A DNA stretch of 38,816 bases from DASZHA01 sp035938265 (lineage in GTDB: Bacteria; Chloroflexota; Dormibacteria; DASZGP01), in NCBI GenBank assembly GCA_035938265.1, contig DASZHA010000044.1:1-38816 (forward strand), read 5' to 3'. Positions 8,292-15,767 of the stretch are shown here, in pieces. Below the pieces are notes generated by a model that worked only from the letters and a program-made list of their open reading frames with translations, had not been told where the DNA came from and searched no databases. Both the position numbers and the translations under genes were made by a program. Every line of letters begins with the position of its first letter. Positions within the stretch are counted from its first letter, which is position 1.

Positions 8292-9002
8292 TCAGCTATT
8301 GCCGGCGACTTTGACCATGCTCGGCCGGAGGACCCGGTCGTGGAGCATGTAGCCTCGCTGCAGCTCGTCGATGACGGTGCCTTCGCCATGCTCCTCCGAC
8401 GGCTCAGCCAGGACCGCCTGGTGGAGGTTGGGGTCGAAGGGGTGGCCGACCGCCTCGATGGTGGTCACGCCCGCCGCGGCAAGCATCTCCTCCAGCTGGC
8501 GCAGGACCATGGTCAACCCGGTGACCCACTCCAGCGGCGCCTCGCCCTCGGCGGCGTCGGGGGCATGCTCCAGGGCCCGGTAGAAGTTGTCGACCACGGG
8601 TAGGAGCTTGGCGAGCAGCTCAGAGTTCCCGTACTGCAGCTGGTTGGCTTGCTCCTGGCGGAAGCGCTTGCGCAGGTTGTCCATCTCGGCGACGGTGCGG
8701 ACGTACTTGTCCTCGTTCTCAGCCGCCTCAGCACGCGCCTTCTCGACCGCCTCCTCGGCGGCTTCCAGCTGCCTGCGCAGGTCGGCCTCGCCGCCATGGC
8801 CGGCGTCGCGCTTGCGCCGCTCAACCGGCACCCGGGTTCCGCCCTCGGGGTGCTCGGACTCCTCCGGCTCCGGGCGGGGACGCCGGCCGATCGCCGGTGG
8901 GATGCCCATGCTCTCGGCGACGGTGCGGTTGCCCCGGCGGCGGTCGCGAGGATCGACCGGGCGGGTCATCTCGCCATCACCGTTGAAACGGTCATCAGGC
9001 AT
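8292..9002 (-). CDS. grpE: Nucleotide exchange factor GrpE
   Basis: GrpE releases ADP from DnaK. The 236-residue protein has a long charged, low-complexity N-terminus (about 1-75), a coiled-coil region (about 75-130) and the C-terminal beta-domain signature HPFDPNLHQAV followed by QRGYMLHDRVLRPSMVKVA. It is longer than most GrpE proteins (about 190-210) because of the acidic/basic N-terminal tail. The ATG at 9002 lies 33 nt downstream of the hrcA stop and has no clear Shine-Dalgarno sequence. Expression is probably from the CIRCE-controlled promoter upstream of hrcA. Confidence 0.96.
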   Translation of the reverse strand: MPDDRFNGDGEMTRPVDPRDRRRGNRTVAESMGIPPAIGRRPRPEPEESEHPEGGTRVPVERRKRDAGHGGEADLRRQLEAAEEAVEKARAEAAENEDKYVRTVAEMDNLRKRFRQEQANQLQYGNSELLAKLLPVVDNFYRALEHAPDAAEGEAPLEWVTGLTMVLRQLEEMLAAAGVTTIEAVGHPFDPNLHQAVLAEPSEEHGEGTVIDELQRGYMLHDRVLRPSMVKVAGNS

Positions 9003-9035
9003 GTTGGCGGTCTACCCAAGATGATCTGGGGCCAA

Positions 9036-10076
9036 TCACGCGTACAGGCCGGCGATGCGGCTGCCGGCGAGCTCGGCGATGTAGCGCAACCGGGCGACAA
9101 CCTCGGGGTAGCGCATCCGGGTGGGTCCGATGGTCCCCAGGGTGCCGGTGATCCCGGCGCCTGAGTAGGTGGTCATGACCAGGCTGCACTCGCGTAGGTG
9201 CATGTCTGGGTTCTCGTCGCCGATGACCACTTCGACCTGCTCGTCGGGGTCGAGCGACTCCAGCACCTTGGCCAGTTCACGGCTCTCCTCCAGGATCTCG
9301 AGCACCGGCATCAGCCGCTCGGCGTCCATGAACTCCGGCTGCTTGAGCAGGTTGCGGACGCCGTCATGGATGACGATGGTGGCGGACTGGGCATCGTAGG
9401 CCGCCATGAAGTCGGCGATCTCGCCGATCACGGCGCTGTCGCCGGCCCAGGCCTTCTGCGCACCCGCGGCCTTGCGAACCTGGGTTGCGCTCTTGCCACG
9501 GAAGTCCTTGTTAATGCGGGCGGCCAGCCGGCTCAGCCCATCCTGGTCGACCTCGGGCGCCAGGTCCAGCGGGTGCTGTCGGACGATGTTGCCCTCTAGG
9601 ACCACCACCGCCAGCACACGGGTGCCCTCGAGGTGGATCAGGTCGAGGTGCTTGAGGTGGCACTCGGTTGTTCGCGGCGCAGTGACCACGCCAACATTCT
9701 CGGCAGCGCGCGCCACCAGCATCGCGGTGCCCTCGAGGATGGCCTCGAGGTCGAGCGGAAGCTCGGCGAAGGCAGTCTGGAGCTGCAAGCGGAGGTCGGC
9801 GCTGACCGCCTGCTCCTCCATCAAGTTGTCGACGAAGTACCGATATCCGCGGGTCGATGGCACCCGGCCGCTGGACGTGTGCGGCTGGCGCAGGTGGCCG
9901 GTGTCCATCAGGAAGGCGAGCTCATTGCGGATGGTGGCCGCGCTCCAGCGGGCGAAGTACCGGGCCGCGAGCGCCTGGGAGCCGACCGGGACAGCCGTCG
10001 ATGTGTAGTCGATCACCACCGCCTTGAGCACCTGCTCTTTGCGGTCGTCGAGGTCGGGTGAAGGCTCGTTTAGCAC
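9036..10076 (-). CDS. hrcA: Heat-inducible transcription repressor HrcA
   Basis: HrcA binds CIRCE operators and represses class I heat-shock genes. The 346-residue protein begins with the winged-helix part (DDRKEQVLKAVVIDY, then TAVPVGSQALA and SAATIRNELAFLMDTGHLRQPHTSSGRVPS-type signature, about 10-75) and continues with the GAF-like dimer domain to TGTLGTIGPTRMRYPEV near the end. The frame is open further upstream, but the family N-terminus and AGGAG 6 nt before it fix the GTG at 10076. That GTG is inside the right arm of a CIRCE element, so the gene is very likely autoregulated. grpE and dnaJ follow. Confidence 0.96.
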   Translation of the reverse strand: MLNEPSPDLDDRKEQVLKAVVIDYTSTAVPVGSQALAARYFARWSAATIRNELAFLMDTGHLRQPHTSSGRVPSTRGYRYFVDNLMEEQAVSADLRLQLQTAFAELPLDLEAILEGTAMLVARAAENVGVVTAPRTTECHLKHLDLIHLEGTRVLAVVVLEGNIVRQHPLDLAPEVDQDGLSRLAARINKDFRGKSATQVRKAAGAQKAWAGDSAVIGEIADFMAAYDAQSATIVIHDGVRNLLKQPEFMDAERLMPVLEILEESRELAKVLESLDPDEQVEVVIGDENPDMHLRECSLVMTTYSGAGITGTLGTIGPTRMRYPEVVARLRYIAELAGSRIAGLYA

Positions 10077-10096
10077 TCGCGTCTCCTGAGTGCTAA
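10070..10096 (-). promoter_or_regulatory. CIRCE operator (HrcA-binding site)
   Basis: The sequence is TTAGCACTC, nine bases, GAGTGCTAA: a perfect 9-9-9 match to the CIRCE consensus. Read on the minus strand its first arm contains the hemW stop (TAG, 10095-10093), the spacer holds the hrcA ribosome site AGGAG (10087-10083) and the second arm contains the hrcA GTG start (10076-10074). HrcA binding here would block its own operon. Confidence 0.95.
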
Positions 10097-11337
10097 GGAT
10101 TGTAACCTGCGATCGCGAGTTCGCCGGAGCCCGCGGGGAGAAACTCGGCGACCACGCGATTGAGGAGCCGCTGCCCGGCGCCGGTGACTCGGACGCTCTC
10201 AGCCTCGGTTTGGAGCAGGCCGTCGGCCTCCAGCCGCACGATGGTCGCGGAGAGGCTTCGGCGCGCCGCCCTGCCCCACCGCGCTTCGATGTCGCCGAGG
10301 TCAACGCCGGCGTCGCGGCGCAGGCCCATCATCATCAGGTCGGAGAGCGTGGTCGCCAGGTCGAGGGGCTCGTGGCCGGCGACCGCGTTGCCGCGCGTGC
10401 GGATCGCCGAGATGTAGGCGGCGGGACTGCTGACATTCCACTGCCGCACTGACGCCGCCCCGGCCGCGTCGAGCCACGCCGGCAGCGCCGACGGCTGCAG
10501 GAAGGCGTGCGCCCCGGCCCCGGCGGCGGCATAGGGCACGCCCGTCCAGTAGGCGATGTTGTGGCGGCACTCGCGCCCCGGGCGGGCCCAGTTGGAGACC
10601 TCGTAGCGGCCGAACCCGGCGGCGCCAAGCAGGGTCTCGGCGGTTTCGTACTGGGCCAGCATGGTCTCCTCGTCGGGCAGCAGGGTGTGACCGGCCGCGA
10701 CCTCGGCGCCGAGCCGGGTGCCGACCTCGGGGGTCAGCTCGTAGGCGGAGACATGGTCGGGACCAAGGTCCAGGACCTCGCCCAGGACCTCGGCCCAGCG
10801 GGAGGTCGAGAGCCCGGGTATACCGAAGATCAGGTCGCAGCTGACGTTGGCGAAGCCCGCGGCTCGGGCCTGCTCGAAGACCATGGTTGCCTCCTCGGCG
10901 CTGTGGGCGCGCTCGAGGAAACCAAGCGCGGCGGAGTCCAGGCTCTGAACGCCGAGACTGAGCCGGTTCACGCCCGCCTCCAGCCAGGAGGCCATCCGAC
11001 CGGCCTCGGCCGACTGCGGGTTGGCCTCCAGGGTTATCTCGGCGTCGGCCGCCACGTCGAAGGCGGTCCGGGCCGCGTTCAGCACCGCCCTGATGTGGGC
11101 CGCGGGGACGCGGCTGGGAGTGCCCCCGCCTATGAATATGGTGTCCAGCCGTGGGTGGTCGAGACTCTGGCCCCAGGCCTGGATCTCCTCGACCAGGGCC
11201 TCGTTGTAGCTCTCGAAGAGGTGCTCGAGGCCGACGTGCGAGTTGAAGTCGCAATAGGGGCACTTGGAGACGCAGAAGGGGACGTGGACGTAGAGACTGT
11301 GGGGACGGCGGTCAGCCGTCGACCACGCATCAAGCAT
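10093..11337 (-). CDS. hemW: Radical SAM heme chaperone HemW
   Basis: HemW binds heme and a [4Fe-4S] cluster and is thought to insert heme into respiratory enzymes; it was long annotated as a coproporphyrinogen III oxidase. The 414-residue protein has YVHVPFCVSKCPYCDFNSH near residue 16-35, with the CxxxCxxC radical SAM cysteines, followed by IFIGGGTPS and the usual SLGVQSLD and DLIFGIPG motifs. The ATG at 11337 overlaps the acetyltransferase stop by 8 nt and has a GGGGGA-type ribosome site. Upstream extension of the frame runs antisense-like through the acetyltransferase and is rejected. Neighbouring hrcA starts 16 nt after its stop. Confidence 0.93.
   Translation of the reverse strand: MLDAWSTADRRPHSLYVHVPFCVSKCPYCDFNSHVGLEHLFESYNEALVEEIQAWGQSLDHPRLDTIFIGGGTPSRVPAAHIRAVLNAARTAFDVAADAEITLEANPQSAEAGRMASWLEAGVNRLSLGVQSLDSAALGFLERAHSAEEATMVFEQARAAGFANVSCDLIFGIPGLSTSRWAEVLGEVLDLGPDHVSAYELTPEVGTRLGAEVAAGHTLLPDEETMLAQYETAETLLGAAGFGRYEVSNWARPGRECRHNIAYWTGVPYAAAGAGAHAFLQPSALPAWLDAAGAASVRQWNVSSPAAYISAIRTRGNAVAGHEPLDLATTLSDLMMMGLRRDAGVDLGDIEARWGRAARRSLSATIVRLEADGLLQTEAESVRVTGAGQRLLNRVVAEFLPAGSGELAIAGYNP
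10099..10104 (-). promoter_or_regulatory. Candidate -10 box (TACAAT) of the hrcA-grpE-dnaJ operon
   Basis: On the minus strand TACAAT (five of six consensus bases) is encoded by the last Tyr-Asn codons of hemW. Transcription would start about 7 nt on, inside the CIRCE element, the usual arrangement for a repressor that blocks initiation. I see no good -35 box at 17-18 nt. Confidence 0.55.
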
Positions 11338-12496
11338 GGCTGTCCCCCTGCGGCTGGGCCCCCCACAGGGCGCGGCTGATAGCGAGGTACCGCATCGGCT
11401 TGCCGTACCACGTCCCGTCCTTCTCGTAGCGCAGCCCCGCCTTCTCGAGCACGTGCAGCGAGCCCAGGTTGTCGTGGTTGGCCACGCCCACGATGCGGTC
11501 GACAGCGAGGTGGGCGAAGCCCCAGGCCAGGCTGGCACGGGCGCCCTCGGTGGCGTAGCCGTTGCCCCAGTGCTGCTTGGCGAAGCCGTAGCTGACCTGG
11601 ACCTCGCCGCTGTGGTCGAGATCCTCGAGGCCGCAGTAGCCCAGGGTCGTCCCGTACCCCCGCAGCTCGACCACCCACTCGCCCCAGCCGCGGCCGCGCC
11701 GCTTGTCGATCCAGTGCCTGAGCCGCTCCTCGGATGCCTCGCGGGTTTGCGGACTCCCCCGGAGGAAGCGCTCGACGTCGGGGTCGGCCCACATCGCGGC
11801 GAAGTCGTCGATGTCGTCCTCGTGCGGCGCCCGCAGATGGAGGCGCGCGGTCTCGACGGTGGTCGGGGCGTCGGGATGGAGGGCGGGCAGCTCTTGCCGG
11901 GGCACCTTCGTCCGTTGCCGCTCCCACTCCCCACGGGTGACGGCGAACTGGCGCAGCTCGTGGCCGTACCAGTGGCCGTTGCCGACATAGGTCATGCCCA
12001 CCTTTTCCATCACGCGTTGCGACGCCAGGTTGTCCGGGTACGCCACGGCGACGATGCGATCCAGGCCGAGGACCTCAAAGCCCCAACCGACCGCGGCGCC
12101 CGCGACCTCGGTGGCATAGCCCTTGCCCCACGCCGAGGGCACCAGGCCGTAACCCACTTCGATCTCGGGGCCGCCATCGAGGTAGTGGAGGCCGCCGTAG
12201 CCGATGAATTGCCCGTCGTCCCGCGACTCGACCAGCCAGCGTTCGAACCCCAGCTCGCGCCAGCAGCGGACGAACCGCCCGATCCACTCGTACTTCACGT
12301 GGGGTGGCTGGGCTGCGCCGGTGATGTAGCGCTGGACCTTCTCGTCCTCGGTGATGACGCCGAAGATCTCGCCGTCGGCGGCGGTCGGCAGGCGCAGCCG
12401 TAGCCGCGCCGTGGTGAGCTCCACCGGCGCACCCTCGGCGGGACGGCGCGGCGGGGTGTTGGCGCTTACCTCGGTGGCGCGCGTGCCTTCCGCCAT
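11330..12496 (-). CDS. Tandem two-domain GNAT acetyltransferase (RimJ/RimL-like)
   Basis: The 388-residue protein holds two full GNAT domains of the RimJ/RimL type. Domain 1 (about 25-190) has LTTARLRLR, VGYGLVPSAWGKGYATE and NLASQRVMEKVGM; domain 2 (about 205-375) repeats this with VETARLHLR, VSYGFAKQHWGNGYATE and NLGSLHVLEKAGL. Each keeps the acetyl-CoA loop Q/R-x-x-G-x-G/A pattern (WGKGYA, WGNGYA), so both may be active. The repeats are clearly related yet diverged, indicating an old duplication and fusion. ATG at 12496 overlaps the lepA stop (TGATG), and the end overlaps hemW. A protein N-terminal or small-molecule substrate is possible; nothing in the sequence fixes it. Confidence 0.88.
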   Translation of the reverse strand: MAEGTRATEVSANTPPRRPAEGAPVELTTARLRLRLPTAADGEIFGVITEDEKVQRYITGAAQPPHVKYEWIGRFVRCWRELGFERWLVESRDDGQFIGYGGLHYLDGGPEIEVGYGLVPSAWGKGYATEVAGAAVGWGFEVLGLDRIVAVAYPDNLASQRVMEKVGMTYVGNGHWYGHELRQFAVTRGEWERQRTKVPRQELPALHPDAPTTVETARLHLRAPHEDDIDDFAAMWADPDVERFLRGSPQTREASEERLRHWIDKRRGRGWGEWVVELRGYGTTLGYCGLEDLDHSGEVQVSYGFAKQHWGNGYATEGARASLAWGFAHLAVDRIVGVANHDNLGSLHVLEKAGLRYEKDGTWYGKPMRYLAISRALWGAQPQGDSHA

Positions 12497-14298
12497 CAGC
12501 TCTCCAGGGAGAGAACGGCCATGAAGGCCTCCTGTGGAATCTCGACGTTGCCCACCCGCTTGAGCCGCTGCTTGCCCGCCTTCTGCTTCTCCAGCAACTT
12601 GCGCTTGCGGGTGACATCGCCGCCGTAGCACTTGGCGATGACGTCCTTGCGGAATGCGGAAACCGTTTCGCGGGCAACGATCTTGCCGCCAATGGCTGCC
12701 TGGATGGCGACCTCGAACATCTGCCGCGGGATGAGGTCTTTGAGCTTCTCGACCAGCTTGCGGCCCTGGATCGAGGCACGGTTGCGGGGCACGATCATGG
12801 AGAGCGCGTCCACCCTGGAGCCGCCCACCAGCACGTCAAGCTTGACTAGGTCGGCCTCGCGGTAACCGGTGAGCTCGTAGTCCAGGGAGGCGTAGCCCTT
12901 GGAGCGGGATTTGAGCTGGTCGTAGAAATCGTGGATCAGCTCGGCCATCGGCATGTCGTAGTGGAGCTCGACCCGCTCCCCGGGATGGTGCTCGAGGTTG
13001 ATGAAGTCGCCGCGGCGGTCCTGGCAGAGCTGCATCATCGCCCCGGTGTACTCCGACGGCGTGATCAATGAGATCTTGGCCCGCGGCTCCTCCACGGTCT
13101 GGGCGTGGTGCGGCGGCGGGAAGTGCTCGGGGTTGTCGATCATCTCGACCCGCCCATCGGAGAACGTGACCCGGTAAACCACGGTCGGGGCCGTGGCGAT
13201 GAGATCCAGGTTGAACTCGCGTTCCAGCCGCTCCTGGACGATCTCCATGTGCAGGAGGCCAAGGAAGCCGATGCGGAAGCCGAAACCCAGGGCCGCCGAT
13301 GACTCGGGCTCGTAGACCACGGCGGAGTCGTTCAGCTGCAGCTTCTCCAGCGCCTCCTTGAGGTCCTGGAAGTCGTCGGAGTCCTGGGGATAGATCCCCG
13401 CGTAGACCATCGGCAGGGCCGGTCGGTAGCCCGGCAGCGGCGGGGCGGGGTGCGCGGCGTCGACGATGGTGTCCCCCACCCGCGCGTCGCGGAGGTCCTT
13501 GATGGCGGCGATGACGTAACCGACCTCCCCGGCCACCAGCTCCTTGGTGGCCTGCATGGCGGGGCGGAAAGTGCCAACCTCGTCGACCTCGTAGATCTTG
13601 CCGGCGGCGGCGTACTTCACCTTCTTACCCGCCGCCAGCCGGCCCGCCACCACCCGGACATAGCTGATCACGCCCCGGTAGGTGTCGAAGCTGGAGTCGA
13701 AGATGAGCGCCTGGAGGGGAGCGTGGGCGTCGCCCTGGGGCGGCGGGATGCGCTCGACGACGGCCTCCAGGATCTCCTCGATGCCGATCCCCTCGCGCGC
13801 CGACGCCAGGATCGCCTCGTCCCCGGGGAGGCCGATGACCTCCTCGATCTCGCGCCGCACCAGCTCCGGCTCGGCGGCGGGGAGGTCGATCTTATTGATC
13901 ACGGGGATGATCTCGAGGTCGTGGTTGATGGCGGCGTAGACGTTGGCGAGGGTCTGCGCCTCCACCCCCTGGGCCGCGTCGACGACCAGGATGGCGCCCT
14001 CGCAGGCCGCCAGCGAGCGCGACACCTCGTAGGAGAAGTCCACGTGCCCGGGGGTGTCGATCAGGTTGAGCTCGTAGGTCTCCCCGTTCTTGGCCTTGTA
14101 GTTGAGCTTGACCGGCGCCAGCTTGATGGTGATGCCACGTTCGCGCTCGAGATCGAGCTGGTCGAGGACCTGTTCCTTCATATCGCGTCCCTCGACCGCG
14201 CCGGTGGCTTCCAGCAGGCGGTCGGCGAGGGTCGACTTCCCATGGTCGATGTGGGCGATGATGCAGAAATTGCGGATATGGTCGCGGGCCTGTGACAT
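12496..14298 (-). CDS. lepA: Elongation factor 4 (LepA)
   Basis: LepA is a ribosome-bound GTPase linked to initiation and 30S biogenesis. The 600-residue length matches the family. The GTPase domain has AHIDHGKST (P-loop, about 15-23), the switch region with RERGITIK, DTPGH and NKIDL; later come domains II-III and the LepA-specific C-terminal domain with ECYGGDVTRKRKLLEKQK-like sequence (AKCYGGDVTRKRKLL here). The ATG at 14298 gives MSQARDHIRNF and is preferred over the upstream open frame. TAGAAT lies 8 nt before it with no ribosome site, suggesting a leaderless mRNA. The acetyltransferase and hemW follow with overlaps. Confidence 0.97.
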   Translation of the reverse strand: MSQARDHIRNFCIIAHIDHGKSTLADRLLEATGAVEGRDMKEQVLDQLDLERERGITIKLAPVKLNYKAKNGETYELNLIDTPGHVDFSYEVSRSLAACEGAILVVDAAQGVEAQTLANVYAAINHDLEIIPVINKIDLPAAEPELVRREIEEVIGLPGDEAILASAREGIGIEEILEAVVERIPPPQGDAHAPLQALIFDSSFDTYRGVISYVRVVAGRLAAGKKVKYAAAGKIYEVDEVGTFRPAMQATKELVAGEVGYVIAAIKDLRDARVGDTIVDAAHPAPPLPGYRPALPMVYAGIYPQDSDDFQDLKEALEKLQLNDSAVVYEPESSAALGFGFRIGFLGLLHMEIVQERLEREFNLDLIATAPTVVYRVTFSDGRVEMIDNPEHFPPPHHAQTVEEPRAKISLITPSEYTGAMMQLCQDRRGDFINLEHHPGERVELHYDMPMAELIHDFYDQLKSRSKGYASLDYELTGYREADLVKLDVLVGGSRVDALSMIVPRNRASIQGRKLVEKLKDLIPRQMFEVAIQAAIGGKIVARETVSAFRKDVIAKCYGGDVTRKRKLLEKQKAGKQRLKRVGNVEIPQEAFMAVLSLES

Positions 14299-14306
14299 AG
14301 AGGGCG

Positions 14307-14312
14307 ATTCTA
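14307..14312 (-). promoter_or_regulatory. Candidate -10 box (TAGAAT) of lepA
   Basis: TAGAAT on the minus strand ends 8 nt before the lepA ATG; a weak -35-like TTCGCC stands 17 nt further upstream (14335-14330). It lies in the 77-nt divergent gap shared with the patatin gene. Confidence 0.5.
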
Positions 14313-14375
14313 GTTGGGGCCCTATGGACGGCGAAGGGGTGGTCAGGCTGATGGCGCGCTGCGACAATCTGGGAG

Positions 14376-15731
14376 ATGGCAAGCTCCCGTAAGCCGAGCA
14401 AGACCGCCCTGGTCCTCGCCAGTGGTGGGGTCAGCGGCGTGTCCTACGAGGTCGGCGCGCTGCGCGCCCTGGACCACGTCCTCACCAACCGGACCGTCAA
14501 CGACTTCGACATCTATGTCGGGACCAGCGCCGGCGCCGTCGTGTCAGCGGCCCTGGCCTGTGGCATTCCCCCGATCATGCTTGCCGGCCTCCTCACCGGT
14601 ACGGTGCCAGGCTTCAGCCGCCTCAGCCCGATGTCGCTCTACCGGCCCAACGTCGGCGAGGTCGTGGAGCGCCTCTGGGGCGCGCCAAAGCTCCTTCGTA
14701 ACGCTGCCTCCGAGTACTGGAGGTTCCGCGACCGCCTCCCATTGTCGGAAATGTTGTACGCGCTTACTCCGCTGCTGCCGACCGGGATCTTCACCAACGG
14801 CGGCCTGGAACGCTACATCGGCGAGACCCTCACGATGGCGGGTCTATCGGATGACTTCCGCGACATCCGCAAGGAGCTGCACATCATCGCCGCCGACATC
14901 GAGAGCAACAAGCGCGCCGACTTCTCCCAGCTGACCACCCCCAACGTCCCGGTTTCCAAGGCGGTGGCGGCCTCCACATGTATCCCCATCCTCTTCCGGC
15001 CGGTTGAAATCGACGGGCACCACTACGTCGACGGCGGCGTCAAGGGCCATGCCGCGATCGACGTCGCCATCAGCCGCGGCGCCAAGCTGATCGTGGTGAT
15101 CAACGCCCTGGTGCCGCTGGACACCGAGGCCATCGGCAAGCGAGCCAGTGTCGACGAGACCCGGAAGACGATCTACGACCTGGGGCTGCGCGCGGTCGTC
15201 AACCAGATCCTCAGGGGCATGCTCCACGACAGCCTGATAGACCACCTCCAGGACGTCCGCGCCAAGAACCCCGATGTCGACTTCATCCTGATCGAGCCGC
15301 GGCCCGACGACGAGAAGATGTTCTTCCACGAGGTGATGAGCTTCTCGGCCCAGCTGATCGTGATGCAGCACGGCTATGAGACCGTGACCAAGGGCCTCTA
15401 CGAGGTGTGGCCCTACCTGTCGCGGGTCCTGCCCAAGCATGGCATCGAGCTCACCCGGCACGTGGTCGACAAGAAGCCGCTGGAGGTGCCGGTAAACGAC
15501 CTGGAGCGCGCCAACGTCCTGGGGCGGCTCTTCCAGACGGTGCTCGACCGGCGGATCAGCGCCAAGGGCGAGCGGCCCGACATCTCGGCGCGGGTGCAGA
15601 CCGCCCGGCCGGCGGCGACGGCGAAGCGCAAGACACGCCGCCCGGCGGGCTCGAGCGCGCGCCGCTCAGGTACTGGCGGCGTGCGCAAGTTCCGGCCGCG
15701 GGTGATCTCCTCCGACACCGCCGAGGGCTGA
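14376..15731 (+). CDS. Patatin-like phospholipase
   Basis: Patatin-like proteins are lipid acyl hydrolases with a Ser-Asp dyad. The 451-residue protein has the oxyanion-hole loop ASGGVSG (15-21, a variant of GGGxRG), the nucleophile elbow GTSAG with Ser51, and DGG with Asp219 in YVDGGVKG. The C-terminal about 60 residues are Arg/Lys/Ala/Pro-rich and look disordered. The ATG at 14376 follows GGGAG directly, too close to be a ribosome site, while GACAAT stands 7 nt before the ATG, so leaderless translation is possible. No signal peptide is visible. An MFS gene follows after 36 nt. Substrate unknown. Confidence 0.9.
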   Translation: MASSRKPSKTALVLASGGVSGVSYEVGALRALDHVLTNRTVNDFDIYVGTSAGAVVSAALACGIPPIMLAGLLTGTVPGFSRLSPMSLYRPNVGEVVERLWGAPKLLRNAASEYWRFRDRLPLSEMLYALTPLLPTGIFTNGGLERYIGETLTMAGLSDDFRDIRKELHIIAADIESNKRADFSQLTTPNVPVSKAVAASTCIPILFRPVEIDGHHYVDGGVKGHAAIDVAISRGAKLIVVINALVPLDTEAIGKRASVDETRKTIYDLGLRAVVNQILRGMLHDSLIDHLQDVRAKNPDVDFILIEPRPDDEKMFFHEVMSFSAQLIVMQHGYETVTKGLYEVWPYLSRVLPKHGIELTRHVVDKKPLEVPVNDLERANVLGRLFQTVLDRRISAKGERPDISARVQTARPAATAKRKTRRPAGSSARRSGTGGVRKFRPRVISSDTAEG

Positions 15732-15755
15732 CCAGCCACCACCCCGCGCCCCCGG

Positions 15756-15761
15756 TACCAT
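15756..15761 (+). promoter_or_regulatory. Candidate -10 box (TACCAT) of the MFS gene
   Basis: TACCAT ends 6 nt before the ATG at 15768, and no ribosome site intervenes, as expected for a leaderless transcript. Confidence 0.45.
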
Positions 15762-15767
15762 CGGCGG

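Noticed and set aside
10077..10304. Upstream extension of hrcA by 76 codons
   Set aside because: It lies in the hemW coding region, and the family N-terminus and ribosome site place the start at GTG 10076.
11330..12496. Frameshift or two separate genes in the double GNAT
   Set aside because: The frame is continuous through the linker with no start or stop between the domains, so it is a real fusion.
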